Below, one piece after another: positions 34,565 through 44,551 of a DNA stretch of 64,000 bases. The DNA is from Conchocele bisecta (lineage: Eukaryota > Mollusca > Bivalvia > Lucinida > Thyasiridae). How positions within the stretch are numbered: position 1 is the stretch's first letter; every line of letters begins with the position of its first letter. Location of the stretch: NCBI GenBank assembly GCA_029237695.1, contig CM055266.1, forward strand, positions 115,275,370 to 115,339,369, given 5' to 3'. A model generated the notes under the pieces. That model did no database searches and was not told where the DNA came from. It was given only the letters and a program-made list of their open reading frames with translations. A program made the translations under genes and the position numbers.

Positions 34565-34861
34565 TCAATGTGCCGCGCGTGATAGTTTATATTTCAACAC
34601 CCCATTTTTTTCCTCTAATATAGCTAATTTATTTCGCAGATCAGCAACTAATTCTACCAGTTCTAGTCTACCATGTTCACCTTTAGCCACAGGGCAGCGT
34701 AGTTGTTTATGTCTACAGAGAGTTTGGGCACTAACGAATTTACAAGGGCATCTGAGACATTGAAATTGTGGGGCGACACAAGGAAATTTTCTACGTCTCG
34801 ATAGATGCCTTCGTAGATAGTCTTTACGCGTAAACGTCTTACAACAAGTCACACACTCCAT
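34565..34861 (-). CDS. small C2H2 zinc-finger protein next to left TIR
   Basis: 98 residues from an ATG at 34,861 reading toward the left terminus. The first finger CVTCCKTFTRKDYLRRH has C-x2-C-x12-H, with a following Cys rather than a clear second His. The second, FQCLRCPCKFVSAQTLCRH, has the same pattern and ends KQLRC, so both are C2HC-like. A Leu-rich coiled coil (LELVELVADLRNKLAILEE) follows. Related zinc fingers also occur inside Polinton polymerases, including this one. A DNA-binding role at the element end is possible but is inference. The frame is intact. It is divergent from the polymerase gene, 111 bp away. Confidence 0.6.
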   Translation of the reverse strand: MECVTCCKTFTRKDYLRRHLSRRRKFPCVAPQFQCLRCPCKFVSAQTLCRHKQLRCPVAKGEHGRLELVELVADLRNKLAILEEKNGVLKYKLSRAAH

Positions 34862-34972
34862 TATATATGTATATGTATATGTTTATATTCAATTGGATGT
34901 GAAAAAAACATGATGTAAATATTTCGCGTCCAATTGAACAGATAAATTTAATAGGTTATATATATAGAAAAT

Positions 34973-37900
34973 ATGATAACACCAGAAACTAGAGCAGAAA
35001 TAGAAAGTTTGAGAAGAGAAGCCGAATCTCTAGGGATTACTTATAGTAAACGGTTGAGAGTTAGGGGGTTGACAAAGCTGATAAACGCCACAAAGAATGA
35101 GGCGTTTATGAAGCGGTTTACCCGCGCACACAAAAGAGGAGCCTTTAATGATATATCCAAAGCGGAGGAAGTTGGTAACAGAATTCAAAAAGAAAGTATT
35201 GCGGGGTTAAGGGCTAGTGTAATAAAACCATCAAGCACCAATAATTTGTCCCAAATTAGACACACAGGTCGCCCAATACCAAATAATAAGAAAAGATCTA
35301 TAGGACGCGCGATAGTGGAAAAGGGTGAAGAAATAGTGGGGGCTCACGATGAAACATTGGAAAAGGTAGAAAAGGGAAGACGGGTAGTTACATTATCCTT
35401 TCGTAAAAACATTGACATTAACGAGTCTGAACGCATGTCCGATAAACTCGCTCCGTATCTAACAACCAATTTTTATTTCAGATATTCATATTCTTACAAG
35501 CTAGAATATATGGAGGAAACTAAAAATGGAAAACCTATGACTATAATATTTCACAAAAATCTCGGTGGTAGCGAACCACTATCATCAATGAAAACCGTTA
35601 AAAAATGGCTGTCAGATAAGGAGCAAACACGAATAATGTCCGATAAAATAGACAGACCAAATACAAAGTGGAAGTTTGTAAGATGGGTAGAGGTTTTTGT
35701 AAAGCTAATACAGGGCAGTAGGGGAATAGATTTGGGACTACAATCCAAAGAAGCAGCAGGAGGAGAACTTCCAGAATGGTTGAGGAATAGAAAAGGTATG
35801 TATTCTTTAGATAAGTATAATGACGACCTTTGTCTGTTCAGGTGTCTAGCTATGCACATGACAAGTGCAAGGCCCGACAGATGCATAGAAAAAGCAAAAG
35901 AACTTAGTAAGCAATATTTCGATAGTAATGTGGTTTCACCAATTCCTTTTTCAGATCTGAAAAAGGTTGAAGAGTTTTTTAAAATCGGTATAGAAGTATA
36001 TCAACCGACACAAGGTGGTGTTTGGTGGTTGAAAAAGGTACCAGCGCACTATGATGCACTAGGTAATAAACCAATGACAATAGGACTGTTTAATAATCAC
36101 GCATTTCTGATAAAAAACCTTAAAAACCTATCTAAAATTTACGCCTGCGATAATTGCAAACAGAAATTCACGAAAGCGAGTAATATGAAGAGACACGGAC
36201 CAAAATGTATGAAAGGTGAGACAAAAGTAATATGTGATGGTAATTATTTAGAGCGCCCGCGTTCGTCGTTCAAGAAAGCGTTCTATCCAAAAGGTTCTAA
36301 CAGTTATGGTGCGATCGATTGGATGTACTCTGTGGAAAAGAAGGAGGGAATTCACATTCACCATGAACAGTGTGGACACGGGGGTGAAAAATGGATTTTA
36401 GGAGTTCCAGTAGATGGATACTGTTCAGAAACCAATACCGTATATCAATATCATGGCTGTTACTGGCACGGGTGTGAGATTCATGCAAAGCATAGAAAAG
36501 AAGAACGCGCATCCACAATGAGAAGAGATAAATTTATTAAAAGCAAAGAATTCAACCTAGTAGTTATGTGGGAATGCGAATTTCAAAGAATGGGTTAAAA
36601 TATAAAGATCGGTTGCGACACTACTCTTTATCCATATCAGATAGTATATGATTTTGAGGCGTATCTCCAGCCAGAATTTGAAACTCTCGGTAATAGTTTA
36701 GAATACGAGGCCGAGCACGTTCCGGTAAGCGTTAGTATAGGAGATAATTTCTCAGGAACAGTAACTCATATTTGTGATAAAGATCCTGCAAAACTTATAG
36801 AAAAATTTGTAGAAGATTTGAAAGTCAGGGGAAAAGCTATAAGAGAAGAAGTATGGTCAAGATATGGGTTTAATACAGAACATTTACGTAAAAAACCAAA
36901 TCACCAAGATCGAGCAGTGGATATATCAAGTACCGGTTATAGGTTTTAACAGCAGTAAGTACGATATAAACTTAATAAAGAAATATCTAGTAGGTGAACT
37001 GTCATCAACAACAAAGATAGTAATGGTTGGAAAAAGGGCGAACTCAACAATATTTCTATTTACTCCAGAGTTTAGATTTCTTGATGTAATACTTTACCTA
37101 GGACCCGGTGTAAGTTACGATAATTGGATAAAAGCCTACGATTGTAAAGGACAGAAATCTTTCTTTCCTTACGAGTGGTTCGATTCTACAGACAAGCTGG
37201 ATTATCCAGGACTACCGGATATAGAGAATTGGTATTCCAAACTATCTGGGAAAATGTTAATAGACGAAACAGAATTAAGCGAATGTCGTAGAATTTTCAA
37301 AGAAGAGAATATGGAAACCTTCAGAGATTGGTTGAAATATTATAACGATTTAGATGTAGCACCATTCCTAGAAGCGGTGGAGAAAATGTGTGAATTTTAT
37401 AAACACAGAGGTGTGGATATTTTCAAAGATGCGGTAACACTACCTGGAGTAGCTATACAATATTTATTGAGAGGAACCATTAAAGAACAAAAATCTTCAA
37501 AGACGATTATAACGGAGGATGCTCTATATGCACCAAAAGAAGAAACATACGAAATGATGAAAGACGCTCTAGTTGGTGGTCCATCAATAGTATTTACACG
37601 ATATGCAGAAGCCGGTGTTTCAAAGATTAGAGGGGGTTCCAAACCTTGTAAGGCTATTTTGGGGTATGATGCAAACGCGTTATATTTATCTACGTTAAAT
37701 AAAGATATGCGTTGTGGAAAAGAAAATATACATCATATAGATTCCCCACATAATCCTAAAGTTATTAAAAAGTTTTGTAAAAGGGTTTTATCCGGAGACT
37801 GGTTTGGGTTTGCGGAGGTGGATATAGAAGTTCCACATAACTTAAAAGATTTATTTTTTTTTTATGCTTATATTTAACGGCGGCACTGGCTCTAGGACCT

Positions 37901-39240
37901 TTGCATGCCGTCTCCCAAGAATGGGAGAATGAACGGAGGTAGAGACTTTTTGAGAGAAGCCGGTAATTCGTATTTACAGAGCAACTACGAATTATCGGTA
38001 CCCATTTACAGCTAGGTGAACTGGAGCAGTGTGGATAAAGTGTCTTGCTCAAGGACACAACGCACGCCGCTAGTCAGGCTCGAACCCAAGACCCTTGGAT
38101 CAGTAGTCCGACACACTAACCATTACGCCACGGCGCTCCACTAACTTAAAAGATAAGTTTTCTGAAATGTCCCCAATATTTATAAACAGAGAAGTAGATG
38201 TTGATGAGGTTCCAGAACACATGATAAAATATTTGGAAGATACTGGAAGAACTAGAGGAAATGGAAGAAAATTGGTGGGATCTATGTCGGCCACCAAAGT
38301 ACTGCTGTACGCGCCACTATTGAAATGGTATTTAAAACACGGCCTAGATATAACGGGAGTTCATCGTGTTATAGATTATATTAGTGGTAAACCCTTCGAA
38401 TGGTTCGCGAAAGAAGTTACAGCCGCAAGACGAACAGGGGATGTAGAACCAAATAAGAAACCGGTGGCTGACATAATGAAATTATTAGGCAATTCGTGTT
38501 GTGGAAAAATGATAGAGGCAAAAGAGAGACATTTAAATACGACATATACACAAGACGAAACCTGTGTTGACAAAGCATTAAGATCTGCATTCTTTGACGA
38601 TTTGGAAGAGATAGGAGATGCGTACGAAATATCTTCCCGAAAACCCCGGTGTGCAGTAAAGAGCCCCTTCCACTGTGGAATAGCGGTTTATCAACTAGCT
38701 AAATTGAGAATGTTGGAATTTTACTATACGAATTTCTAGACAAATACGTAAAAAGAGAAGACTTTGAATTAATACAGATGGACACGGATAGTATGTATAA
38801 TATAGGAGTTAGTGGAAAAACAATAGAGGAATTGATTAGACCTAACTGACTAGACGAGTTTGAAAAAGAAAAAAAGAAATGGTTGGCTTGGGATAAATGG
38901 AGCGAAAGAGAGCCAGGACTTTTCAAAATGGAATTTAGCGGAGATAGGGCGATAGCGCTATCTAGTAAGTGTTATTTTGTAGAAAAACTTAATTCTATTA
39001 ATTAAAAACTCTGCGAAAGGAATGTCCAAGAGAAACTAACAATTTAATTGGGATAAATATAAACGAGTACTAAGTGAAAATTAACGAAGATGAAACACAT
39101 TATAGATGTAGCACAAAATAGAGGATTTAAAATAAAAGACGGTGTTATGAAAACGTACTGTCAACACAAATTAGGACTATCGGCGTACTACGATAAAAGA
39201 CGCGTGTTATCAGACGGAATACATACAGAACCTCTCTAAA
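34973..39240 (+). pseudogene. protein-primed DNA polymerase B (POLB), broken
   Basis: Role: replicates the element from protein-primed ends. The open N-terminal 541 codons (34,973-36,598) contain an OTU-like stretch (DDLCLFRCLAMH, later NNHAFLI), a C2H2 finger (YACDNCKQKF, MKRH) and the YQYHGCYWHGC block typical of Polinton polymerases. After an in-frame TAA (36,596) come exonuclease motifs: DFEAYL (about 36,650), GFNSSKYDINLI (36,945) and YNDLDV (37,340). Polymerase motifs are DANALYLS (37,670), KLLGNSCCGK (38,480) and MDTDSMY (38,780). The C-terminal block is QNRGFKIKDG to about 39,240. Breaks: TAA at 36,596, a frameshift near 36,900, a SINE at 37,851-38,141, a frameshift near 38,735, a TGA near 38,850 and further damage near 39,000. 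Not functional. Confidence 0.93.
37851..38141 (-). mobile_element. tRNA-derived SINE inserted in polymerase B
   Basis: 291 bp on the minus strand. Its tRNA-like head has an A box (TGGCGTAATGG, inverse of about 38,125-38,135) and a B box (GGTTCGAGCC). The sequence CCTTGAGCAAGACACTTT follows, a segment seen in several invertebrate SINEs. The A-rich tail is the T-run near 37,851-37,862. It is flanked by the 13-bp duplication TAACTTAAAAGAT (37,838-37,850 and 38,142-38,154), which matches the polymerase reading across the site. It splits the polymerase between motifs A and B. Confidence 0.9.
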
Positions 39241-40270
39241 GACTCTGTCGATCCGGGGGCAGCTGGGTGTCAGAAGGCACCATAAGAAGTTCGTCGCGAA
39301 CAAACCCGCGAGATGGACCATCAGCCAAATAGTAGAGCACGGGCTCATCGGGTTTGGTAATAGATCGATCTAGATGATATACATTGAGAGGCCACACAGG
39401 ATCCGTCGCGCGGCGGCTGCCACATTCGAGCTCTCCCGGTTGATAGAGGTACCGGACGTCAACATCCGATGGAAGCCGTTGCTCCTCTAAACCGACGGGT
39501 CGCCCTCGCGAGACGGCAGATGGCTTGCTCGTCACCTTTTTAGACTTGATGGCATCTATGGGCTTCTTATCGATCAATCTGGTCACCTCTCCGTTCAGTG
39601 TGGAGACCACGGCGGGCAGTCTGGCCACCCAGATCGCGAATGAGGGTCCCGCTGCGCAAGCATCAGCTCTTTGGCGTATTGGTGACCGAACAGTCTCTCA
39701 GCCAGGGTTCGATTGAATCGCTCCACGATTCCCTGGTCTCGGTGGATGTTGACGCGCGCGTCTGACAGAAACGTTGTGTTTAGACAATAGATGAGAGACC
39801 GCGCCCATGAACTCGCGGCCGGGATCGACCTGGAGAAGATTCGGCCATTTGAGAGGACTCCTTTTATATATTCGGGAAAGAGCCTCGGCCACCTCCTTAG
39901 ACTCTTTAGTGGCCAGCGGCTCAGCCCCCTTATAATGACTAGCTACGTCAACGATTGTCAGTGCGTACTTGTACGTTTTGCGACCGACGCGATCGTGAGG
40001 GAGAAACAGGAGATCTGCTTGGTGAACTTGGTTCGGCACCGGCACGTCGAATTTCGGACGCGGAATACTGCGAGGCGCGGGTAAATAGATCTGCCAGATG
40101 GCCTGCCTCTTGAGCCATTCCTTGACAGCATTTTCTGAAACCTTGGTCGCCGCGGCGAGGTTCTTGATGGCCGCGAGTCCCTTCCAGTAGCTGCTGGGGC
40201 TGTAGTATGTGTTTGCTAGCTTGCGCGCTAGGCGAACCGATAGTTTGGTATCAAGTTTGCGCGTGTTCAT
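39236..40270 (-). pseudogene. Polinton RVE-family integrase, frameshifted
   Basis: Role: integrates the element and makes the short target duplication. The reverse frame starts at an ATG at 40,270 (MNTRKLDTK) with a helical N-terminal domain (SYWKGLAAIKNLA, VSENAVKEWLKRQAIWQIY). The catalytic core follows: HQADLLFL has the first Asp and LLQVDPGREF the second. The third acidic residue lies in a block VERFNRTL in a different frame near 39,715, so a frameshift precedes it. A second shift leads to the C-terminal part (39,628-39,236), which holds a chromodomain-like small beta fold region. Two breaks; not functional. Confidence 0.9.
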
Positions 40271-40683
40271 CGTATGCGAAGTATTCTAATATATCGGACA
40301 ATCTCCAACATGCCCTCGCCATGGGGCTCTGACGGTACATAGAAATCTGAAAGTTGGGGCTCGCGATCCAGTCCCAATTTCATTGGATCGAGACTTTTAT
40401 GTGGATATGCCAGCGCGTACTCGCGGTTGGCTTCTTCAACGTTCTGAAAAGTTTGCGCGGCGTGATTTTCGCGGCGAAGCTCTTCGTTGACCCAGTCCAG
40501 ATGGGCGGTTCGTTTTTTCGACCATGCTTCCTTTGCGCTATTGAGTTGTTCTACAGCTAAATCGTGACGCTTGCGCTCCTCATCCACGTTCGAGCTTCTC
40601 ATTTTAGAGAATATAAAGTTGCTACCGCTAAACGCCAATGCGTTTACAAGCGCACCACCTACTATTACTGCGATTGAAGCCAT
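40267..40683 (-). CDS. conserved Polinton membrane/coiled-coil protein
   Basis: 138 residues from an ATG at 40,683; its end overlaps the integrase start by 4 bp. An N-terminal hydrophobic segment (SIAVIVGGALVNALAFSGSN, residues 3-22) is followed by a charged helical region (DEERKRHDLAVEQLNSAKE, WVNEELRREN) and a proline-rich end. I recognise this as a recurrent protein of invertebrate Polintons without assigned function. The frame is intact, but the last dozen residues (RYIRILRIR) may reflect a late frameshift. Probable role in the virion or membrane; inference only. Confidence 0.7.
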   Translation of the reverse strand: MASIAVIVGGALVNALAFSGSNFIFSKMRSSNVDEERKRHDLAVEQLNSAKEAWSKKRTAHLDWVNEELRRENHAAQTFQNVEEANREYALAYPHKSLDPMKLGLDREPQLSDFYVPSEPHGEGMLEIVRYIRILRIR

Positions 40684-40689
40684 TTATTT

Positions 40690-40917
40690 TCATATATTAA
40701 CAGGTAGAATTCCAGCTTTAATTAGATAATCTCGGGTCCAAACTGCGGCCGCTACATCTAAGGTCTCGAGCCCTACGTCTCTCACAGTAAAGTCCAATTT
40801 GGGAGCGGACCCTCCTAGGGCCATCTTTGATAGTCGAGCATACCCGATACTGAAACCCGATATCTCCACGGCGTGATAAAGCGCATTCATTATCATTTTA
40901 CCATCTTGTTCAGCCAT
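40690..40917 (-). CDS. small conserved Polinton protein, 75 aa
   Basis: Starts at an ATG at 40,917 (MAEQDGKMIM), 6 bp upstream of the next gene's start, in an operon-like row of minus-strand genes. It is moderately hydrophobic with short amphipathic stretches (DVAAAVWTRDYLIKAGILP). No catalytic motif. Intact. Function unknown; small proteins of this kind recur at this position in Polintons. Confidence 0.6.
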   Translation of the reverse strand: MAEQDGKMIMNALYHAVEISGFSIGYARLSKMALGGSAPKLDFTVRDVGLETLDVAAAVWTRDYLIKAGILPVNI

Positions 40918-40919
40918 TG

Positions 40920-41501
40920 TTATAATTTTTGCATATAAAAGGGATCGCGTTTAATGTTTAAATGGGGCGCATCCAATTGTGATTGGTGTTTCGTAACTTT
41001 CTTCGGAACCGCAGCAATCGGGGATTGCACCTCCAATTCGTGAATTGTTGAGGATTGGTGTAATAGGGGGTACCTGTTGTTGAAACGGTAAAGCACATAC
41101 AGGGTTTCCACAACTGACAGACCACCACCAACAACCCACGGGACCCAATCGAGATTGGATTTCCAAGCAGGATTGGGAGTTGGAGCAATCGGTTCCAATC
41201 CAATCGCGATTTGGGGAGAAACAGATGTCATCGGGTGTTTTGCTGTCTCCGTCCCCAATCTCGATTGGAGTTTGGCCTCTCGAAGGTCGGCGAGTATTTT
41301 ATCTTGTTTAATTTTTCGGGTGGCAGCCGCCGCCCGCCCAGCTGCCTGTCTTTTTGGGTTTTTATGTCGTGCAACCGCAATCCCCGATTGCTCCAACAGT
41401 GTTGATGGTTCCGTTGGAGGATCAATCCCCAACGCCGTTGGAGGTGCAATCGGGGATTGCTGTTCCGTCACTCTCGCAGGTGTGTCTTGTGTCATCATCA
41501 T
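40920..41501 (-). CDS. single-span membrane protein with palindrome-rich linkers
   Basis: 193 residues from an ATG at 41,501. It has a Pro/Ser/Thr-rich head, a basic helix (RHKNPKRQAAGRAAAATRK, residues about 46-64) typical of a recurrent Polinton protein, one transmembrane segment (WVPWVVGGGLSVVETLYVLY, about 123-142) and a hydrophilic tail. Nine of the element's CCAAT/ATTGG palindromes lie inside it, encoding repeated snippets such as QSPIA and LEQSGIA and sparing the basic helix and membrane span. Frame intact. Function unknown. Confidence 0.65.
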   Translation of the reverse strand: MMMTQDTPARVTEQQSPIAPPTALGIDPPTEPSTLLEQSGIAVARHKNPKRQAAGRAAAATRKIKQDKILADLREAKLQSRLGTETAKHPMTSVSPQIAIGLEPIAPTPNPAWKSNLDWVPWVVGGGLSVVETLYVLYRFNNRYPLLHQSSTIHELEVQSPIAAVPKKVTKHQSQLDAPHLNIKRDPFYMQKL

Positions 41502-41595
41502 TTATAATATTAGGGCTTATAGTTAGTGGGCATATATGTACAAATTGACAGTGTTTTCCCGTGGTCAACGCGGTTGTCAGCGGAGCTAAGTACAT

Positions 41596-42096
41596 TCAAA
41601 ACTTGTGATAAATTGAGCAGCAGGCTGTTCTAAGAGTGTGTCCTATAAAAGGGTCATTCTCTAGATCGCGAATCAACCCCGCGGTATCTGGTATAGGGAG
41701 AAGTATACTAACGGTGGTAGCGTACAAATGAATAGCCGCCGATCCGAGAGTTTTTGTCATCTCCGCACCTAATTTGGATTCGTATCGCGCATACATTTTA
41801 TCGACCTCCGCATCTGACATCTTATCCACCTGACAAACTGAGAGACGCCTACCGAGATAATGCTCCGACTGTCCCCCAGCAACCAGCGCAGCCAGCCGCT
41901 CGCGTCGCGCCGCGTTTTCATTTGTATCGGCCCCAATCCCGATTGTAGTTGGAGTTGAACCCGATTGCTCTGTCGGGATAATCCAATCTCGATTGGTAGT
42001 TGAGGTTTCAGTTCCTCCCAATTCGCGATTGGAGTTGGGTATAGTCGGCGTTCAGGTTTCTTCCATTAGCTGATCGAGAAGTTCGTCGCAGTTCAT
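41596..42096 (-). pseudogene. conserved Polinton protein with an in-frame TGA
   Basis: The likely start is the ATG at 42,096 (MNCDELLDQLMEE). A TGA at 42,054-42,052 interrupts the frame, which continues in phase to 41,596. The conserved core AARRERLAALVAGGQSEHYL, then LSVCQVDKMSDAEVDKMYAR and LGAEMTKTLGSAA, recurs in invertebrate Polintons; no function is assigned. Three palindromes (41,933, 41,983, 42,018) lie in the variable N-terminal part just after the stop. Either a recent nonsense mutation or a short leader ORF; the first is more likely, as neighbours are also broken. Confidence 0.65.
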
Positions 42097-42244
42097 TGTT
42101 CTTAATTTTTTCAAAATTATTAATTTTACTATTCTGACAAGTCTCATAAGTCTAACATATTGCCAAGCGCACCACCCGATACTTATGATCACCATTATAC
42201 TCGCAACAAAGCTCGCAGCGCAGCAACAAATTGTTAACATTGTT

Positions 42245-42640
42245 AACCATTGTTCAGCATTTGTTCAGCATTTTGTTAATTAATAATTTTGAAAAAATTA
42301 AGAAAATTAATTGTTTAGCAATTGCTTACTCCCCCCTTTGCTAATTAATTTTATAATTAATTGTTAATTTTCTTAATTTTTTCAAAATTATTAATTGTTC
42401 AACATTTTGTTAAGCATTGTTAAGCATTGTTCAGCATTTTGTTAAGCATTGTTAAGCAATTGCTTTGTAATTTTGTGCTTACTCCCCCCTTTGCTAATTA
42501 ATTTTCTTAATTTTTTCAAAATTATTAATTGTTAATTTTCTTAATTTTTTAAAAATTATTAATTGTTCAGCATTTGCTAATTTTCTTAATTTTTTCAAAA
42601 TTATTAATTAATTTATAACTTTATAAGCAGTTGGTTGATC
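42245..42640. repeat. AT-rich intergenic repeat with iterated motifs
   Basis: Iterated units: 'cttaattttttcaaaattat' at least three times, 'ttgttaagcattgttaagca' types and 'gcttactcccccctttgcta' twice (near 42,325 and 42,478). The region separates two gene rows. It could hold promoters or be simple repeat expansion. No frame is supported. Confidence 0.6.
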
Positions 42641-42645
42641 GGTCT

Positions 42646-43259
42646 TTAGCAGAAGCTTGGCGTGCTTAGTTTTTGAAAGTATCTGTCGAACCTCAAGGAG
42701 CTCCTCGCGCGTTGGGATAACGTCATTCTCTCGAAGACAGTCATCGAATGAGTCTCGGTCCTTGCAGTGAAAGAGGGCGACCCATTTCGTTTGCTCGCGC
42801 AGATCCTTGAGGACGGCGTTGTACTTTTGAGTGGATATCCATACGCTTTGCCTAGCATGGCGGCCACAAATGCGAGCTCAGAGAGCATGTCCTTTTTGGT
42901 CATCACGCCTTGGCTGAGCAATCGTCAATCACGTATAGGGTGGGCTCACCCTGGAATCTTTGATATAAACCACGCAACCAATCGTGAAGCCTATCACCGT
43001 GGTCAATAACGTATACCTCAGGGTCGGTCCATATCCAAGGGCGCCGCTGATAAGTCTCGTTGTGTCTCACAGTGGGACATAGGATCACAATAGGACGAAA
43101 GGCATCGCGGTAGGACCCCTCGAGCAAGTCGAGGATGAAAACCGTTTTTCCACATCCTGTCTGCCCACATATTATGGCAGAGTGGGCATCTCCAATCGTG
43201 AATTGGTATTGATATTTAATTTTCTTAAAATTAGTATAAAGCTGAGACGTATCGACCAT
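42646..43259 (-). pseudogene. FtsK/HerA-like genome-packaging ATPase, frameshifted
   Basis: Role: pumps element DNA into the capsid in virus-like relatives. It starts at an ATG at 43,259. Walker A is AIICGQTGCGKTVF (about residues 28-41) and Walker B is TLYVIDD (about 106-112). The first 118 codons are open to 42,903. Then one frameshift leads to TKKDMLSELAFVA and a second (near 42,860) to the remaining C-terminal third. The start lies inside the end of the capsid reading frame (29-bp overlap with the stop at 43,231). Damaged; not functional. Confidence 0.92.
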
Positions 43260-44480
43260 CTTCTATGTTGAGTTGTGCGTCTGTAATTATATATAAGTAC
43301 ACGTTCAATGGCCCGGCTCCATCCGCCTCTTTGGTTATCTGGATCGTCACACCCTCGCTAGCGTTCTCAACTTGGCGTCCACTACCGTGCATTTGGTTGT
43401 CGTCACTGGCTCGCATGTCTAGCCATAGCACGTATTTGGTAGTCAGGAACTCTGCGAGGGAGACGGCCGAGAGCTGCAGGTCTTTGGCAAACGCGGCAAC
43501 CTCCGGGGAGCGCTTAGATCCGGAAGCAAACTGCTTTCTGACTTCGTCCCACTGCTGGTGTGCGCGAAGACCCGCGCTGTAGAGTTGATTGGGGACTCCC
43601 TCGATCGTCACCTCGACCTTTGTGATTTTGGGGTTATAGAATTTGTCGGTTTTTCTAGCACCGAGCGCGAACCGTTGACATTAATATTCCACAATGTGTC
43701 GCCTTTGTCTTTCTTCATCTTGCGGTGGCGAAGAACTCGGTCGTAAAGTATGGCAACGCGCCCGGCGTACTGGGTTCTGATCAATCGCGCGAGTTCGGGC
43801 ATCGTGACCATGTCGTACTCCAGCGAAACATTGTCGATCGTATACGTCGATAACATGTCGGTGGCCATGAGAACACGGCCGTAGTCGTTGAACGTTAGTT
43901 CGTATTCGAGGCGGTCCGCCAAAGCACTCTGATAGTATGGCATGTGGCTCTCCAGCAACTCAAAGTCTAGCGGGATGTTGAAGCGATTGCCGTAAGCGGC
44001 CGCGATCGCGTTGTCGCTCGCAACGGTATCTGCCTTGTTACCAGCCCCGATTCTAAGTTTGGTTACTTTCTTATTTCGGCTGGTGTCAATACCCTGATAG
44101 ACCGCGTTTTCGCGCTCTTGCGCCGTCTTCCACAGGTCCTGATAGCAATAGTAGACGTCGCTGTCGTCGATCGACATCACCTCATTACCAGAAATCTTTA
44201 TCATGGTCTTCTTGACGATGGAGCGACCCAGGTTCTGAACGACGGTTCGATCCGCGTCCGTCGACGTCAGCGAAATAGTGAAAGCGAGGCGAACAGTACC
44301 CGGCACAATGACGTCACTAGCTCCGAGGTTGGGGAAGCGGTCTAAGAGCTGCTGGTTCTGGTCGATCGTCGATGGGTTGTTCGTAATAACGACACTCTGT
44401 CTCACGCCTTTTATTTTACCCGAGGGCTCACGCAGTCTGCGGTATGGATTGAGTTTGCGACCGTATTGACTCGAAGACAT
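43231..44480 (-). pseudogene. major capsid protein (double jelly roll), one frameshift
   Basis: Role: forms the capsid shell in the predicted virions. The ATG at 44,480 opens 290 codons (MSSSQYGRKLNPYRRL) with the conserved early strand segment (RLAFTISLTSTDADRTVVQN), then DVYYCYQDLWKTAQER, the RFNIPLDFELLESHMPYY block, and EYDMVTMPELARLI. Near 43,640 the frame shifts, and the second open piece (43,611-43,231, VTIEGVPNQLYSAGLRAHQQ) carries the last jelly-roll strands. About 415 residues in total, close to Polinton capsid proteins. A single break. Confidence 0.92.
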
Positions 44481-44551
44481 AATTTAGTGAATCTATTAAA
44501 CCCGTATGGTTTTGTCTTTAATACATAATTAATTTTAAGAAAATTACAAAG
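44481..44551. promoter_or_regulatory. short divergent intergenic region
   Basis: 71 AT-rich bases between the starts of the major capsid gene (-) and the next gene (+). Divergent promoters must lie here or inside the genes; no specific box is convincing. Confidence 0.3.

Noticed and set aside
42052..42240. 62-residue hydrophobic minus-strand frame as a separate small membrane protein
   Set aside because: The last 14 codons are the likely true start of the downstream gene (ATG 42,096), and the hydrophobic part is AT-rich intergenic sequence read in frame.
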